Shown in pieces: positions 19,729-31,673 of a DNA stretch of 64,000 nucleotides; positions within the stretch are counted from its first letter, which is position 1, and every line of letters begins with the position of its first letter. The notes beneath the pieces are model-generated. The model was not told the origin of the DNA, searched no databases, and saw nothing but the letters and a program-made list of their open reading frames with translations. The stretch comes from Pararhizobium sp. A13. Its GTDB lineage: Bacteria > Pseudomonadota > Alphaproteobacteria > Rhizobiales > Rhizobiaceae. Position numbers and translations under genes: made by a program. The stretch is taken from the NCBI RefSeq assembly GCF_040126305.1, contig NZ_CP149510.1, positions 2,181,001-2,245,000 of the forward strand. The letters are read 5' to 3'.

Positions 19729-20178
19729 TCACGGTTTCGAGGAGGGTGTTTTAGCGTCGTCCTTCCGGAAGACGTCCTTGGCGACAGCGACCGCCGAGAC
19801 GGCATTCGGCCACCCGGAGTAAAAGGCCAGGTGAGTGATGGTTTCGACGAGCTCCTCCTCGGTCACGCCGTTCTGTCGGGCGAGGGCGAGATGCGAGCGG
19901 AGCTGGTCGGGGCGGTTCATCGCGACGAGGGCGCTCACGGTGATGAGGCTGCGGTCCCGCTTGGTTAGTTGTGGGCGCTCCCAGATATCGCCGTAAAGAA
20001 CGCCATCGGTCAGCTCGGCCATTTTCGGCGCGACGTCGCCCATCAATTGCTGTGCCCGCGAGGTCTGTACCGCTGGAGTGTCGGAAGTGCCGGGCTCCTC
20101 GGAATGGACAGCGCCCGCCAGACTGCCGGACAGCGCGATGCCTGCGCCTGCGATCAGTTTCGTTGCGCGGTTCTTCAT
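19729..20178 (-). CDS. Exported carboxymuconolactone decarboxylase-family protein
   Basis: 149 residues with a signal-like N-terminus (LIAGAGIALSGSLAGAVHS). The CMD domain follows: LTDGVLYGDIWERPQLTKRD, RSLITVSALVAMNRPDQLRSH and GVTEEELVETITHLAFYSGWP. CMD proteins are small all-helical enzymes (decarboxylases, AhpD-like disulfide reductases). The CxxC of AhpD is absent, so peroxidase-partner activity is unlikely. Such exported forms often accompany cupins and hydrolases, as here. The exact reaction is unknown. Confidence 0.9.
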   Translation of the reverse strand: MKNRATKLIAGAGIALSGSLAGAVHSEEPGTSDTPAVQTSRAQQLMGDVAPKMAELTDGVLYGDIWERPQLTKRDRSLITVSALVAMNRPDQLRSHLALARQNGVTEEELVETITHLAFYSGWPNAVSAVAVAKDVFRKDDAKTPSSKP

Positions 20179-20236
20179 GGGTTGGGTCTCGCTTTCGTTG
20201 AGCGGTTTCGGGAAAATGCCTGCCAGGCGGAGTTCC

Positions 20237-21352
20237 CTAGTCGAGCTTCTTGTCCTTCAGGAACTCCGACACCCGGTCGGCGATCTGAACGTTGTTGAGG
20301 TCCGAGAACGGGAAATGGGTATTGCCCTTGATGCCGATGTCGGGGAGATGGATCAGGGTCACGTCGCCGCCATGGCGGTTGACGGCATCCCGCCAGAGCC
20401 TTGCCATTGCCAGCCTGACGCGCCAGCTATCCTGGGCGGGCATGGTCGTTGCCTTGTCGGGAATGTTGTCGCCGTAATAGATGACGATCGGTATTTGCGT
20501 CAGCTTCTCGAAGTTCGACATCGGCACGGGGACGCCCTTGAGGGTATCGAAGGCGCTCGGCATGTCCTGCGGGACCTCTCCCTCCGGGAACACGAAATTG
20601 CTGCCCGGTTCGAACGCCACGACGGCCTTGATATTCGGAGCCTTGATGACGGACAGCCAGCCGGGACCGCCGCTCTGCGAATGGGTGAACAGGATGCCTG
20701 GACCGATCTTGTCGAACAGCGCCGCCACACCATCCGAGACGACGCCAATGTCGAACGGTCCGGTGTTCGGCGTCATCGAACGGAAGTACTGGTTCAACGC
20801 CTCGGGGTCTTTGGAAAACTGCACGCCGTCGAAATAGTCCGGCCAGACGCCGACGCGGAACTGATTGAACCAGAGCTGCTCGTCGGCCGTCGGCTTCACC
20901 GTGGCCTCGACCATGCTGCGGCCGGCATCGCCACGGCGGGGCTGATCAATGAGGTAGGTCGCAAACCGACGGCGAAGGAAGATAGTCTGGAAACCCTCGC
21001 GGCCGTCCGCCGTGGTCTCCCACGTCTTCGCGGACTGTCCGGCCCCATGCCACATCACGATCGGCAGCCTCCGGGCATTGACGGGCGTTTGGTAGAAGGC
21101 ATAGACGTGGTCGCCGTGATAGGTCTGTCCCGCTGGAAGCAGCGGCTTCCTGGGATCGAAAGTGCCCTTTTCGGTGGCAATGGTGCCCCCGACCGCGAAA
21201 CTGCCTTGCTCCTGAATGACCAGCGGTTCGACCTTGGCAGTGTCGGCCGCATCTGATGGTGTCGATGTCAGGACTTGGGTGAAGGCAAGCAGGGCAAACA
21301 TGCCCATTTGGAAAGTTCCGTGTTTCATGGTCTTTTTGCTCGCTAACGTCAT
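20237..21352 (-). CDS. Exported alpha/beta hydrolase (esterase-like)
   Basis: 371 residues with a signal peptide (FQMGMFALLAFTQVLTSTPSDA). The start at 21352 has GGAGG seven bases upstream and overlaps the stop of the dehydrogenase remnant (ATGA). Catalytic features are the oxyanion segment VMWHGAGQSAKTWE, the nucleophile in FTHSQSGGPGW, the acid near IYYGDNIPD and the histidine in KGNTHFPFSD. Related exported esterases are annotated without a known substrate. It is cotranscribed with the CMD and P460 genes. Confidence 0.88.
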   Translation of the reverse strand: MTLASKKTMKHGTFQMGMFALLAFTQVLTSTPSDAADTAKVEPLVIQEQGSFAVGGTIATEKGTFDPRKPLLPAGQTYHGDHVYAFYQTPVNARRLPIVMWHGAGQSAKTWETTADGREGFQTIFLRRRFATYLIDQPRRGDAGRSMVEATVKPTADEQLWFNQFRVGVWPDYFDGVQFSKDPEALNQYFRSMTPNTGPFDIGVVSDGVAALFDKIGPGILFTHSQSGGPGWLSVIKAPNIKAVVAFEPGSNFVFPEGEVPQDMPSAFDTLKGVPVPMSNFEKLTQIPIVIYYGDNIPDKATTMPAQDSWRVRLAMARLWRDAVNRHGGDVTLIHLPDIGIKGNTHFPFSDLNNVQIADRVSEFLKDKKLD

Positions 21353-21495
21353 GCCGCCGCCTCCAGCGAGGCCATATCGATGACGAAGCGGTAGCGAACA
21401 TCGGACCGCTCCATGCGTTCGAAGGCATCGTTCTCGAATGTGAACGGCACCAACGGTTTGTTGGCGTCCGTTGCGGCGAAACCGAAACTCTTCAT
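21349..21495 (-). pseudogene. Internally deleted zinc alcohol dehydrogenase (YahK-like), 48-codon remnant
   Basis: The ORF begins MKSFGFAATDANKPLVPFTF, the N-terminus of YahK-type NAD(P)-dependent alcohol dehydrogenases. After one residue it continues NDAFERMERSDVRYRFVID, the extreme C-terminus of the same family. About 300 central codons, with zinc and cofactor sites, are missing, yet the frame is kept and the stop still overlaps the esterase start (ATGA). No catalytic function is possible. The ORF may persist for translational coupling. Confidence 0.85.
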
Positions 21496-21532
21496 GTTCT
21501 AGGTCCTTACCCTGCTGTACTTTGTTAATCGC

Positions 21533-22960
21533 TCACGAGGCGTTTTGCGGTCTCGCATCGGTGCCGATGATCGTGGCCCCGCGCGGGCGAAGGATGAATA
21601 TGCCGACGAGCAGAAGGGCGAGTGCCAACATCACGGACGAACCCGTCAATGCGGTTCCGACGCGGTGGGCGAGCAGTTCCGTCCCTTGCAGCCCCGATGT
21701 GCCGAAGGCGGCGATGGCCACCAAGATCGCGAGGCCAAGTGAACTGCCGGTTTGGTGGGCCACATTGACCACGCCCGACGCCGCCCCGGCGTCGTTGCCG
21801 GCCACTCCCGAAATGCCGGATGTCGTCAGAGGACTTAGCACAAAGCCCTGGCCCAGGCCGATCAGGACCATCGGCAGCCCGATGCCCATGAGGTAGGTCG
21901 AGCCAATCGAAACTTGGCTGAGCCAGATCATCCCAACGAGGCCGATGACAAAACCTGCTGCCAGAAGGCGGGCATTTCCGTATCGGCGTGTCAACTGGGG
22001 GACGACCATGGCGGCCGCGAAGTTCACAAGGGTGGCTGGCAGGAACGCCATTCCCGTAACCGCTGGCCGATAGTGGGAAACGCCCTGCATGAACTGGGTG
22101 ATGAAAAAGAAGAAACCGATCATCGCACCGAGGAACAGGACGCGCGCGGCATAAGCAGCGGCTCGTTCACGGCTGGCGAACAGGTGCAACGGCATGATGG
22201 GATGCGAGGCACGCTTCTCGACCAGAATGAAGAGTGCAAGGAGAAGCACGGAAGAAATGAGCAGGGAGATGGTCCCAGGGTCGCTCCAGCCATGGGTCGC
22301 CGACCGGATGAGGCTGTAGACGAGAGCCACCATCCCACTTGTGGACGTCAAGGCTCCGGCGACGTCGAACTGCCCTGGTTTGCGCGCGGGTTCGGGAATG
22401 GTGCGCAGAGCCGCCAGGGTCATGCCGGTCCCGATGGGCAGGTTGATGAAGAACCCGACCCTCCAGGAAAGCCAGTCGGCAAGAATCCCGCCGAGCACGA
22501 GGCCGACGCTCGCCGCGATACCCGCCACCGCACTGTAATAGGAAACCGCGCGCGTACGTTCGCTGCCCTCCGAGAAGGTCGTCTGCAGCAGTGCCAGCGT
22601 AGATGGGGCGAGGATCGCGCCGCCCAAGCCTTGAACAGCACGCGCGCCGATCATCCAGGCAGGCGTCTGCGCCAAGCCAATGGCGAGGGACGAAACGGTG
22701 AAGAGGGCCAGGCCAGCAATCAGCATCCGCCGGCGCCCGAGGATGTCGCCTGCACGAGCGCCCAAGAGCAGGAAGCCACCGAACGTCAGCGTATAGGCGC
22801 TCTGAACCCAGGCGAGTTCGGCGTCGGAAAAGCCGAGTTCCCGATGGATGTTCGGAAGTCCCGTCAGAATGATCGACGTGTCGAGCACGATCATAACGTA
22901 GCTGAGGAGGATGATCGCGAGGATCGCCGTCTTGTTAAGCGTAGCGGTTGCGGAGGGCAT
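21533..22960 (-). CDS. MFS drug efflux transporter (DHA2, 14-helix type)
   Basis: 475 residues, the normal length for 14-helix MFS exporters. Visible family motifs are VLDTSIILTGLPNI (motif D1/helix 1), GARAGDILGRRRMLIAG (motif A), RAVQGLGGAILAPSTLALL (motif B) and VLGGILADWLSWRVGFFINL (motif C). They indicate a proton-driven exporter of hydrophobic or toxic compounds in the inner membrane. It lies between the cupin gene (22 bases upstream) and the dehydrogenase remnant in the leftward island operon. Confidence 0.93.
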   Translation of the reverse strand: MPSATATLNKTAILAIILLSYVMIVLDTSIILTGLPNIHRELGFSDAELAWVQSAYTLTFGGFLLLGARAGDILGRRRMLIAGLALFTVSSLAIGLAQTPAWMIGARAVQGLGGAILAPSTLALLQTTFSEGSERTRAVSYYSAVAGIAASVGLVLGGILADWLSWRVGFFINLPIGTGMTLAALRTIPEPARKPGQFDVAGALTSTSGMVALVYSLIRSATHGWSDPGTISLLISSVLLLALFILVEKRASHPIMPLHLFASRERAAAYAARVLFLGAMIGFFFFITQFMQGVSHYRPAVTGMAFLPATLVNFAAAMVVPQLTRRYGNARLLAAGFVIGLVGMIWLSQVSIGSTYLMGIGLPMVLIGLGQGFVLSPLTTSGISGVAGNDAGAASGVVNVAHQTGSSLGLAILVAIAAFGTSGLQGTELLAHRVGTALTGSSVMLALALLLVGIFILRPRGATIIGTDARPQNAS

Positions 22961-22982
22961 TGCGGTAGCCTTTCAGGGGCAT

Positions 22983-23378
22983 TCAGGACAGATACTGCTC
23001 GTCCGTTACCTTCTCCATCCAGTCGACGGCCTTGCCATCGAGCGATTCCTGGATGGCGATATGAGTCATGGCTGTGGTCGGCGAGGCTCCATGCCAGTGC
23101 CGTTCGCCCGGCTCGAACCACACCATGTCGCCTGGACGGATTTCCTCGATCGGACCGTCTTCCCGCTGCACGCGGCCGCACCCTGCGGTGACCACAAGGA
23201 CTTGCCCCAGCGGATGTGTGTGCCAGGCCGTGCGCGCGCCCGGTTCGAAGGTCACTGCGTTCCCGGCGGCACGCGCAGGATCGCGGGCGGGGAACAACGG
23301 ATCGACGCGGACGGTTCCGGTAAACCAGTCAGACGGTCCCTGGCCCGAGGGTTGGCTTCCTGCTCTTCTGATTTCCAT
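22983..23378 (-). CDS. Cupin-domain protein
   Basis: 131 residues from the ATG at 23378, with AGGAAGG seven bases upstream. Cupin motif 1 is seen in [20 protein letters not shown] and motif 2 in [18 protein letters not shown], with the usual metal-binding histidines. The segment [12 protein letters not shown] is typical of cupins found next to CMD proteins and aldo-keto reductases in proteobacteria. It is the first gene of the leftward operon. Its enzymatic role is unknown. Confidence 0.9.
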   Translation of the reverse strand: MEIRRAGSQPSGQGPSDWFTGTVRVDPLFPARDPARAAGNAVTFEPGARTAWHTHPLGQVLVVTAGCGRVQREDGPIEEIRPGDMVWFEPGERHWHGASPTTAMTHIAIQESLDGKAVDWMEKVTDEQYLS

Positions 23379-23579
23379 GGGATCTTCCTTCCTCAATCAT
23401 GCGAGGGCGAATGTCGCCGTCATCATGGAAGGACAACTAACATCTGGCAGGTAACCCGATTAGATGGAGGAAACCGCATGAACCTGTGAACGGCATTCAT
23501 GAATACTGTGGGCGGGCGGATGCATTGCCGAAGAGGCCGCTGACTGCTGCCCACAACGGGCTGCAGGTCCGAATTTCAC

Positions 23580-26674
<3,095 letters not shown>

Positions 26675-26787
26675 CAACCGGCGCTAGGTGTCAGAGCGAA
26701 CGCGCTGTTGAGCCGGATCGGAGATTTGGGTTGGAAGCAGCTTGTCCGCCGCCGTGGACGAAACGGACAAGCCGCCATAGAGGTTCG

Positions 26788-27668
26788 CTATTTCAGGGGC
26801 AGGAAGAGCTCTGCCACCGCCGCATGTTCAGGTGCTTCCGGAAAGAAGGTGAGGCGCTGGCAATACAGGGGGAAATCCCTCGCTTCCTCACCACTGGCCG
26901 GCAGCCAATCGCGATAGAGGTAAAGCGCGGCAGGCTCCAGGTCTTCAGAATTGCCGACGACTTTCAGCACGGCGCAACGGCCGCCGGGGATCATGCCCGC
27001 CTCAATCTGCTCTCCGTTCGTCTTGATCGGCTGATCAGTGCTGACACAAAGGTCCAGCCGATACTCGTCCGCAGACGTCACGCGCGGATCGGAATGGAAA
27101 ATGTTGAAAGTCAAACTGGTCTTCGGATTCAGGCTAGTGGCTTTGCGCCATGCTATCAAGCGTTTGATCGTGTCGCCGATCCTTGACGGATCACCTTGAT
27201 GTTTCATGATCGCGACAGGGGTCGGAGACACCTCGCGGATTTCGATGTCATTGGCTGTAAATGTCCTTTGCATAAGCTTGCTCCTTGCTTGGTTGAGAGG
27301 CCCGAGGGCGGCAAGCCACGGTTCCCAACCGGGAGATTTCCTGAACTGCGAAGGCGACTGGTTGAACCGTTGCCGAAATGCGCGAGCAAAGGCGTCAGGA
27401 GCTTCGTAGCCGGCATCCATCGCTATCTCGGTCACGCTGTCACGTCCCTGTAGGCCAGCCTGTAGGATGCCCGCTTCATGCGGACGAGCTGGATATAGCG
27501 ATGCACGGACAGCCCAAAGGCCGCCGCGAACTGCCGATGGAAATGATACTTGGACAAGGCGGCCACGCAGCTCAACTCGTCTAGGTCCAGATTGCGGTCG
27601 AGATGCTGATCAATGTGATCTAGGACCCGTTGCATCCGGGCATGGTAGTTTCGAAGCGTCGTCGTCAT
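26788..27668 (-). pseudogene. AraC-family regulator with GyrI-like domain, frameshifted
   Basis: The N-terminal part starts at ATG 27668 (MTTTLRNYHARMQRVLDHID) with the first AraC helix-turn-helix (LDELSCVAALSKYHFHRQF). It breaks after SYRLAYRDVTA-stop near 27432. The second half continues in another frame as VTEIAMDAGYEAPDAFARAF, the second helix-turn-helix, followed by a GyrI-like ligand-binding domain to 26788. A one-base deletion near 27435-27446 explains the break. Unless it is a sequencing error, the full protein is not made. Confidence 0.82.
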
Positions 27669-28108
27669 TATCCTGTCCTGACCGTGGCAGGACCAAATAG
27701 CCCCGCACAAATGCCGTGCGCTCGACCGATCTTGCGGATTATCAGGCTGCTCAGCAATAGCGTCGGCCCATGAGGTAGCCATCCGGCAGGGGCGTCAGCA
27801 TCCAGTGTGGAGCGCAGGTTATGTCGCCTGAGCGTTCAGCGCGCTGGCTGAATCAGGACCGCGCCAGGTGCATAGAGTCCTCCGAGGTAGTAATCTGACC
27901 CGTATCCAGGCGTGCCCCAGCCAAGCCTATTTTTCGGTGCGTACAACCCGATCGCTACGTTAGCCTCCCGCAGCCGTGTAAAAATTTAGCGCCAAAAATG
28001 CTTGCGTGCGGCCGGCGAAGGGCGCAGTTGTATATCTTCGGCAGCTGTTAAAACGGGCGCTGCCGTGAGGGTGCCAAAGCGCTCCCGCCCCAAACGAAGG
28101 AGGACGCC
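27669..28108. other. Intergenic region containing the putative island end
   Basis: About 440 bases with no supported gene. The only recognisable element is the tRNA-Gln 3' end copy at 27904-27926. The last ~80 bases probably hold the promoter of the next gene. Confidence 0.5.
27904..27926 (+). repeat. Imperfect copy of the tRNA-Gln 3' end (putative att site)
   Basis: atccaggcg-tg-ccccagccaagc matches the tRNA-Gln end plus the three bases after its CCA, except for a two-base insertion. It has the same orientation as the tRNA. The match is 21 bases and lies 9.5 kb away. Confidence 0.7.
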
Positions 28109-28396
28109 ATGTCTTCCAGCAATCTCCAACAGTATATCGATCCTAGCGGCCTTGCAGTGCTTCGCGGCGTTCTAGATGAAGTGGGCTTTGCAGGCACCGA
28201 AGCGAATGCGGACATTGAGTCCAAAGAAGCGGCTCCCCGATTTATCCTCAAGGAATTCCACAAGGGCAATAGCACTCGCGAGCTTCTGATCTCAGCAATC
28301 AAACGACGCGGTGAAAGCTCTCACGGCGAACTCCAGACGCCCCAGCAATCCAAAAATCAAGCCGTTGATCGATGGGATAATGAGGGTGGGCGGTAG
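28109..28396 (+). CDS. Hypothetical protein
   Basis: 95 residues, with GGAGG six bases before the ATG. It is polar, with no signal peptide or membrane helix. The middle (YIDPSGLAVLRGVLDEVGF, RFILKEFHKGNSTRELLIS) looks helical, and the C-terminus is probably disordered. Similar small proteins occur in rhizobia, but I know no function. It ends one base before the start of the next gene, so the two are likely cotranscribed. Confidence 0.7.
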   Translation: MSSSNLQQYIDPSGLAVLRGVLDEVGFAGTEANADIESKEAAPRFILKEFHKGNSTRELLISAIKRRGESSHGELQTPQQSKNQAVDRWDNEGGR

Positions 28397-28397
28397 C

Positions 28398-28850
28398 ATG
28401 ATCATAAGCGAGATGACGAAAGAAGAGTGCGAAGATTTCCTGTCCTCCAAGAACTTCGGCCACCTCGCTTGCGTGAATGGTGACCGGCCATATGTGCTGC
28501 CGATTCACTACGTCTTTAAAGGTGGCCTACTCTACAGCTTCGCAATGCCTGGTTCAAAGATCGATCACATGCGCATTAACCCGAACGTATGCCTCCAGCT
28601 TGAGGAGATCACAAGCGATCAGGATTGGCTGAGTGTTGTATTGCAGGGGCGGTATCAGGAATTGCCCGACACTGAACAATGGCGAACCGAACGGATGTAT
28701 GCGTGGTCCGCGCTTCAGCAGCGGGCCAATTGGTGGGAGCCGGGAGCCTACGATGCTCGCCGGCACGAAATTGGCGACCAGCAATCGCATCCTGTATTCT
28801 ACCGGATTCAGGCAGAATCCATCTCCGGAAAAAGAGCCGAACCAAACTAG
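28398..28850 (+). CDS. Pyridoxamine 5'-phosphate oxidase-family flavoprotein
   Basis: 150 residues from the ATG at 28398. The split-barrel FMN-binding pattern of the NimA-like branch is clear: EMTKEECEDFLSSKNFGHLA, RPYVLPIHYVFKGGLLYSFA, PGSKIDHMRINPNVCLQLEE and WLSVVLQGRYQEL. Members bind FMN, haem or F420 and act on nitro compounds or unknown substrates. It is one base from the preceding hypothetical gene. The specific substrate cannot be predicted. Confidence 0.88.
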   Translation: MIISEMTKEECEDFLSSKNFGHLACVNGDRPYVLPIHYVFKGGLLYSFAMPGSKIDHMRINPNVCLQLEEITSDQDWLSVVLQGRYQELPDTEQWRTERMYAWSALQQRANWWEPGAYDARRHEIGDQQSHPVFYRIQAESISGKRAEPN

Positions 28851-28873
28851 GCCACCGACTTCACCGCCGTTAT

Positions 28874-29197
28874 TTAGTTCCTCGCCTTGCGCCAACCCGC
28901 CGCCCAGGCCTCGGCCTCCGAACAGAACCACCGCTCGCCATATTGCGGGCTGATTTTTGTCGCGGCGTAGTATTCCTGTCCGGGAACATGGAAAATACGC
29001 TCCCCGGTTTTGATGCTGATGTTGCCCTTGATGTTGCAATCCTTCGCAGTCCCGCTGAGGGATGAAAGGAGATCCTCGGCGCTCATGATGCCAGCCGCAC
29101 TGACCGCAAGCAGGCCCAGCACGATCCCAGGTGCGGCCGCTATAGACGCGAGCAACGAGCGGTGCTGCTGCTTTCGATGGAACTGGCGCTGACGCAT
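28874..29197 (-). CDS. Small membrane-anchored protein with a C-terminal sunset-like domain
   Basis: 107 residues from the ATG at 29197, preceded by GGGGGAAGG. There is one hydrophobic segment (SLLASIAAAPGIVLGLLAVS). After it comes DCNIKGNISIKTGERIFHVP, then QEYYAATKI and GERWFCSEAEAWAAGWRKA. This ending is common at the C-terminus of rhizobial thermonuclease-like and ExoI-like proteins. Here only the tail domain is present, with no nuclease part. Two cysteines could form a disulfide. Its function is unknown. Confidence 0.75.
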   Translation of the reverse strand: MRQRQFHRKQQHRSLLASIAAAPGIVLGLLAVSAAGIMSAEDLLSSLSGTAKDCNIKGNISIKTGERIFHVPGQEYYAATKISPQYGERWFCSEAEAWAAGWRKARN

Positions 29198-29362
29198 GAG
29201 CCTTCCCCCAAAGGTCTGCGCCAAATAGTAATCGAAGCCTTATATTAGTTAAATCTGTACTATTGGTGAGGCCAGGATGGCCGCAGATACTCCGAACGGC
29301 CCATGGCGAGACGACCTGCTTTGATCAGAGCCCCGCTAAACTTTGATCAGAGTCGCCAAACA

Positions 29363-30028
29363 TCACCCCTCCCGCGCCATCCGCGCCCGCCGCTCCAGTT
29401 CCGCCGCCGTCGGCTCCGCCAGCGCAAACGACCCCGGCTTGATCTCCCCATCCCGCACATAGGTGTTGATCGTCACCCCTGTCGTCGACACCAGCGATAA
29501 GGTGAGCTTCAGTGCGGCGGGCAGGGCGCCCTTGGCGAACAGGCGCTTGCCGCGGCCGAGCACCAGCGGAAAGGTCAGAAGCGTGAATTCGTCGATCAGG
29601 TCGGCTGAAAGCAAGGTCTGGATGAGGTCGCCCGACCCCTGCAGCAGGAGGATCGGGCCGTCGCCCTGTTTCAGCTTCTTGACCTCGGTGGCGACGTCGC
29701 CGTTGAGCGCGACGGAATTCTGCCAGGTGAGTGGCTCGGTGGAGGTCGTGGCGACATATTTGGTCACGCTGTTGAACAGTCGGCCGATCGGGTCGTCTTC
29801 GCCGACATAGGGCCAGTGGGCGGCGAAGATCTCGTAGGTCTTGCGGCCGAGCAAGAGCTCGAAGGGTTCGGAGAAGATCTCGCCCATGGCCTCGGCCATC
29901 ACGTGGTCCCAGTAGTTGACGGTCCAGCCGCCAAGGGTGAAACCGCCGATCGGATCCTCGTCCGGCCCGCCCGGGGCCTGCATGACGCCGTCCAGGCTCA
30001 AGAATGTTGCGGCAACGACCTTCCTCAT
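29363..30028 (-). CDS. Dihydrofolate reductase / RibD C-terminal-family protein
   Basis: 221 residues, with GGGAGG five bases upstream of the ATG. The RibD_C/DHFR-like fold shows as VVAATFLSLDGVMQAPGGPD, LLLGRKTYEIFAAHWP, LLLQGSGDLIQTLLSADLID and FPLVLGRGKRLFAKG. Proteins of this type are NADPH-dependent reductases of unknown substrate, widely annotated as deaminase/reductase or YwjB-like. The C-terminal ~35 residues (LAEPTAAELERRARMA) form an extra helix. It is not the riboflavin pathway RibD, as the deaminase domain is missing. Confidence 0.9.
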   Translation of the reverse strand: MRKVVAATFLSLDGVMQAPGGPDEDPIGGFTLGGWTVNYWDHVMAEAMGEIFSEPFELLLGRKTYEIFAAHWPYVGEDDPIGRLFNSVTKYVATTSTEPLTWQNSVALNGDVATEVKKLKQGDGPILLLQGSGDLIQTLLSADLIDEFTLLTFPLVLGRGKRLFAKGALPAALKLTLSLVSTTGVTINTYVRDGEIKPGSFALAEPTAAELERRARMAREG

Positions 30029-30120
30029 TGTCTCCTCCCTTGCATCCGGGGTTTCTCTGCGAGAGAGGTGGGTCAGATGTCCAGCCGGTCAAGGGCAATC
30101 GAGGCTGACGGGAAAACAGG

Positions 30121-30151
30121 GCAAAAACAAACCCGCCGGGGGGCCGGCGGG
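30121..30151 (-). terminator. Rho-independent terminator of the lipoprotein gene
   Basis: CCCGCCGG-GGGG-CCGGCGGG forms an eight-pair stem. On the minus strand it is followed by TTTGTTTTT. It lies about 30 bases after the stop of the leftward lipoprotein gene. Confidence 0.85.
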
Positions 30152-30183
30152 CTGATCGATGGCAGGTTGTCGGGAGAGGGGCG

Positions 30184-30594
30184 TTACTTCGCCTTGTCGC
30201 CGGCGAGGAACTCGTCGCACCAGCTCGGGCCGGTCGAGGTCTTGCGATCGCCGAGCACATGCACCGAGCGGATGACGTAGTCGGAGGAGACCGTCAGCTG
30301 GACGGAACAGCTGAGGAATTCGGTGCGGGCCGACGCGATCTTCTTGCCCTTCTTGCCGTCCTTGTCTTCGGCATATTGCGCCGGGACCGTGCGCTTCTTG
30401 TAGCCGCCCTTCCAGGAATAGACCGTCATGTCGCCGCTCTCAGCGTCGGACTGCGGCGGGCCGAACTGGGCGAAGAAGGTGCCGGCCGGCTGGCCGTTCC
30501 AGCGCGATTCGACGGCATTTCGAGCCGGCCCAGTGGTCGTGCAGCCGGCAAGCGCCAGCGCTAGGCCGGCCACGGTCATCAAACGGAAATTCAT
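30184..30594 (-). CDS. Lipoprotein, SmpA/BamE-like small outer-membrane type
   Basis: 136 residues with signal and lipobox (MTVAGLALALAGC, mature Cys18). The pattern SRWNGQPAGTFFAQFGPPQS then GDMTVYSWKGGY resembles the short lipoproteins related to SmpA/OmlA. Cysteines in LSCSVQLTV and PSWCDEF may pair. It ends just before a strong terminator, so it is monocistronic. Its function is unknown. Confidence 0.8.
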   Translation of the reverse strand: MNFRLMTVAGLALALAGCTTTGPARNAVESRWNGQPAGTFFAQFGPPQSDAESGDMTVYSWKGGYKKRTVPAQYAEDKDGKKGKKIASARTEFLSCSVQLTVSSDYVIRSVHVLGDRKTSTGPSWCDEFLAGDKAK

Positions 30595-30948
30595 ATTTCA
30601 AGTCCCTTTGGCGTTCGTTCTGAAATTGATGCGGCCAAGGCGGCGCAACACGCGGGTAGCCAAGGCTTTCGCCCCTGCCTCTAGCGCCAATGCCCTCGAA
30701 AGAAAATCGTCAGAATGACTTATGTGCGCAGTCGCGCGCATAAATTCGCAAGCGTTGCCGAAACGCCCCAGCGGAGGGAGCGTCGCGCTCGCCGGTGACC
30801 TCCATCGACGCATCAAGCGGTTTGCAGAAGGCAGAGTTGTTCACGGCCGGGGCGGGCCTTACTGCATTGTTTTTAGCCGACTTTGCGATTTTTCCATTTT
30901 GATGCTTGTGGAAAGGAAAATGCTGTTCTATAGAGGCGCCGCTGGTCA
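30595..30948. other. Intergenic region before tRNA-Pro
   Basis: About 350 bases without a supported gene. It should contain the leftward promoter of the lipoprotein gene and the promoter of tRNA-Pro. AT-rich sequence at 30885-30935 fits the latter. Confidence 0.5.
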
Positions 30949-31025
30949 CGGAGTGTAGCGCAGCCTGGTAGCGCACGTCGTTCGGGACGACGGGGTCGGA
31001 GGTTCGAATCCTCTCACTCCGACCA
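30949..31025 (+). tRNA. tRNA-Pro (anticodon CGG), CCA encoded
   Basis: The cloverleaf is complete. The acceptor CGGAGTG pairs with CACTCCG, the D arm is GCGC/GCGC, and the anticodon arm CGTCG-TTCGGGA-CGACG carries CGG. The T arm contains GGTTCGAATCC, the discriminator is A, and CCA is encoded. Confidence 0.96.
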
Positions 31026-31673
31026 GCTTGAACCCCGGAAATCCTTGAATGATCTCGAAAATCCGTCGCTGGATTGGCGGCTGGACGGTTTGCAAGCCGC
31101 ATAGTTTCAGCAGGCGCGCGGCGTTCTGCCGGAACGTGGGATCATTGAGCAGCGATCCCGGCCCGAACAATCGAGCAGTATCAATTGGGATGAAAATCTG
31201 TCAAAAGCCTCTCGCCTGCAAAGGCGGGACGCGGCCGCTATTAGATTTAGAATAGGGCCGGGTGGGCAGATTGACGTCTCTCCTGCTGTCACGAAAGAAC
31301 GTGGCCGTCCTTATCCCGCATGTCTCTCGTCAACGGCGCAACCGTCCCGCCATGGGAGGAGCGTCTTTGCCCGGTAAAATCTCTACAGTGTCAACCGTGC
31401 CCGGGCGCGAAGCCCTCGATCCCCGTGGCCCTGAGAGCATGAAGCCCATGCGGTGGCACCCGTGCGCAGCTGTTTTCCCGATATACACGACCATCGGTGC
31501 CGGCATCACTTGCCGACGTCGTCTTTCTTGACCGAAAAACCAGAGATGAACTACAACGGGTTTGCAGCTGCAGTTCAGGCCTGCCCGCAGATGCGCACCA
31601 TCATTTCCGCGCGGCTCACGTAGCACCTTCAGACAGGTGGCTCGCGTGCCCGGCGCACTGATCAGGAGCCGGG
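31026..31673. other. Long intergenic region after tRNA-Pro
   Basis: About 650 bases. Short open frames exist on both strands (for example 31330-31626 minus and 31262-31531 plus), but they overlap each other, lack ribosome sites and match no family I know. No tRNA copy, repeat or terminator is evident. Confidence 0.5.

Noticed and set aside
30710..31102. 130-residue minus-strand ORF across tRNA-Pro
   Set aside because: It reads SERIRTSDPVVPNDVRYQAA, a well-known false protein produced by the antisense of this tRNA.
31330..31626. 98-residue minus-strand ORF after tRNA-Pro
   Set aside because: No ribosome site, Arg/Pro-rich, overlaps another open frame, and matches no known family.
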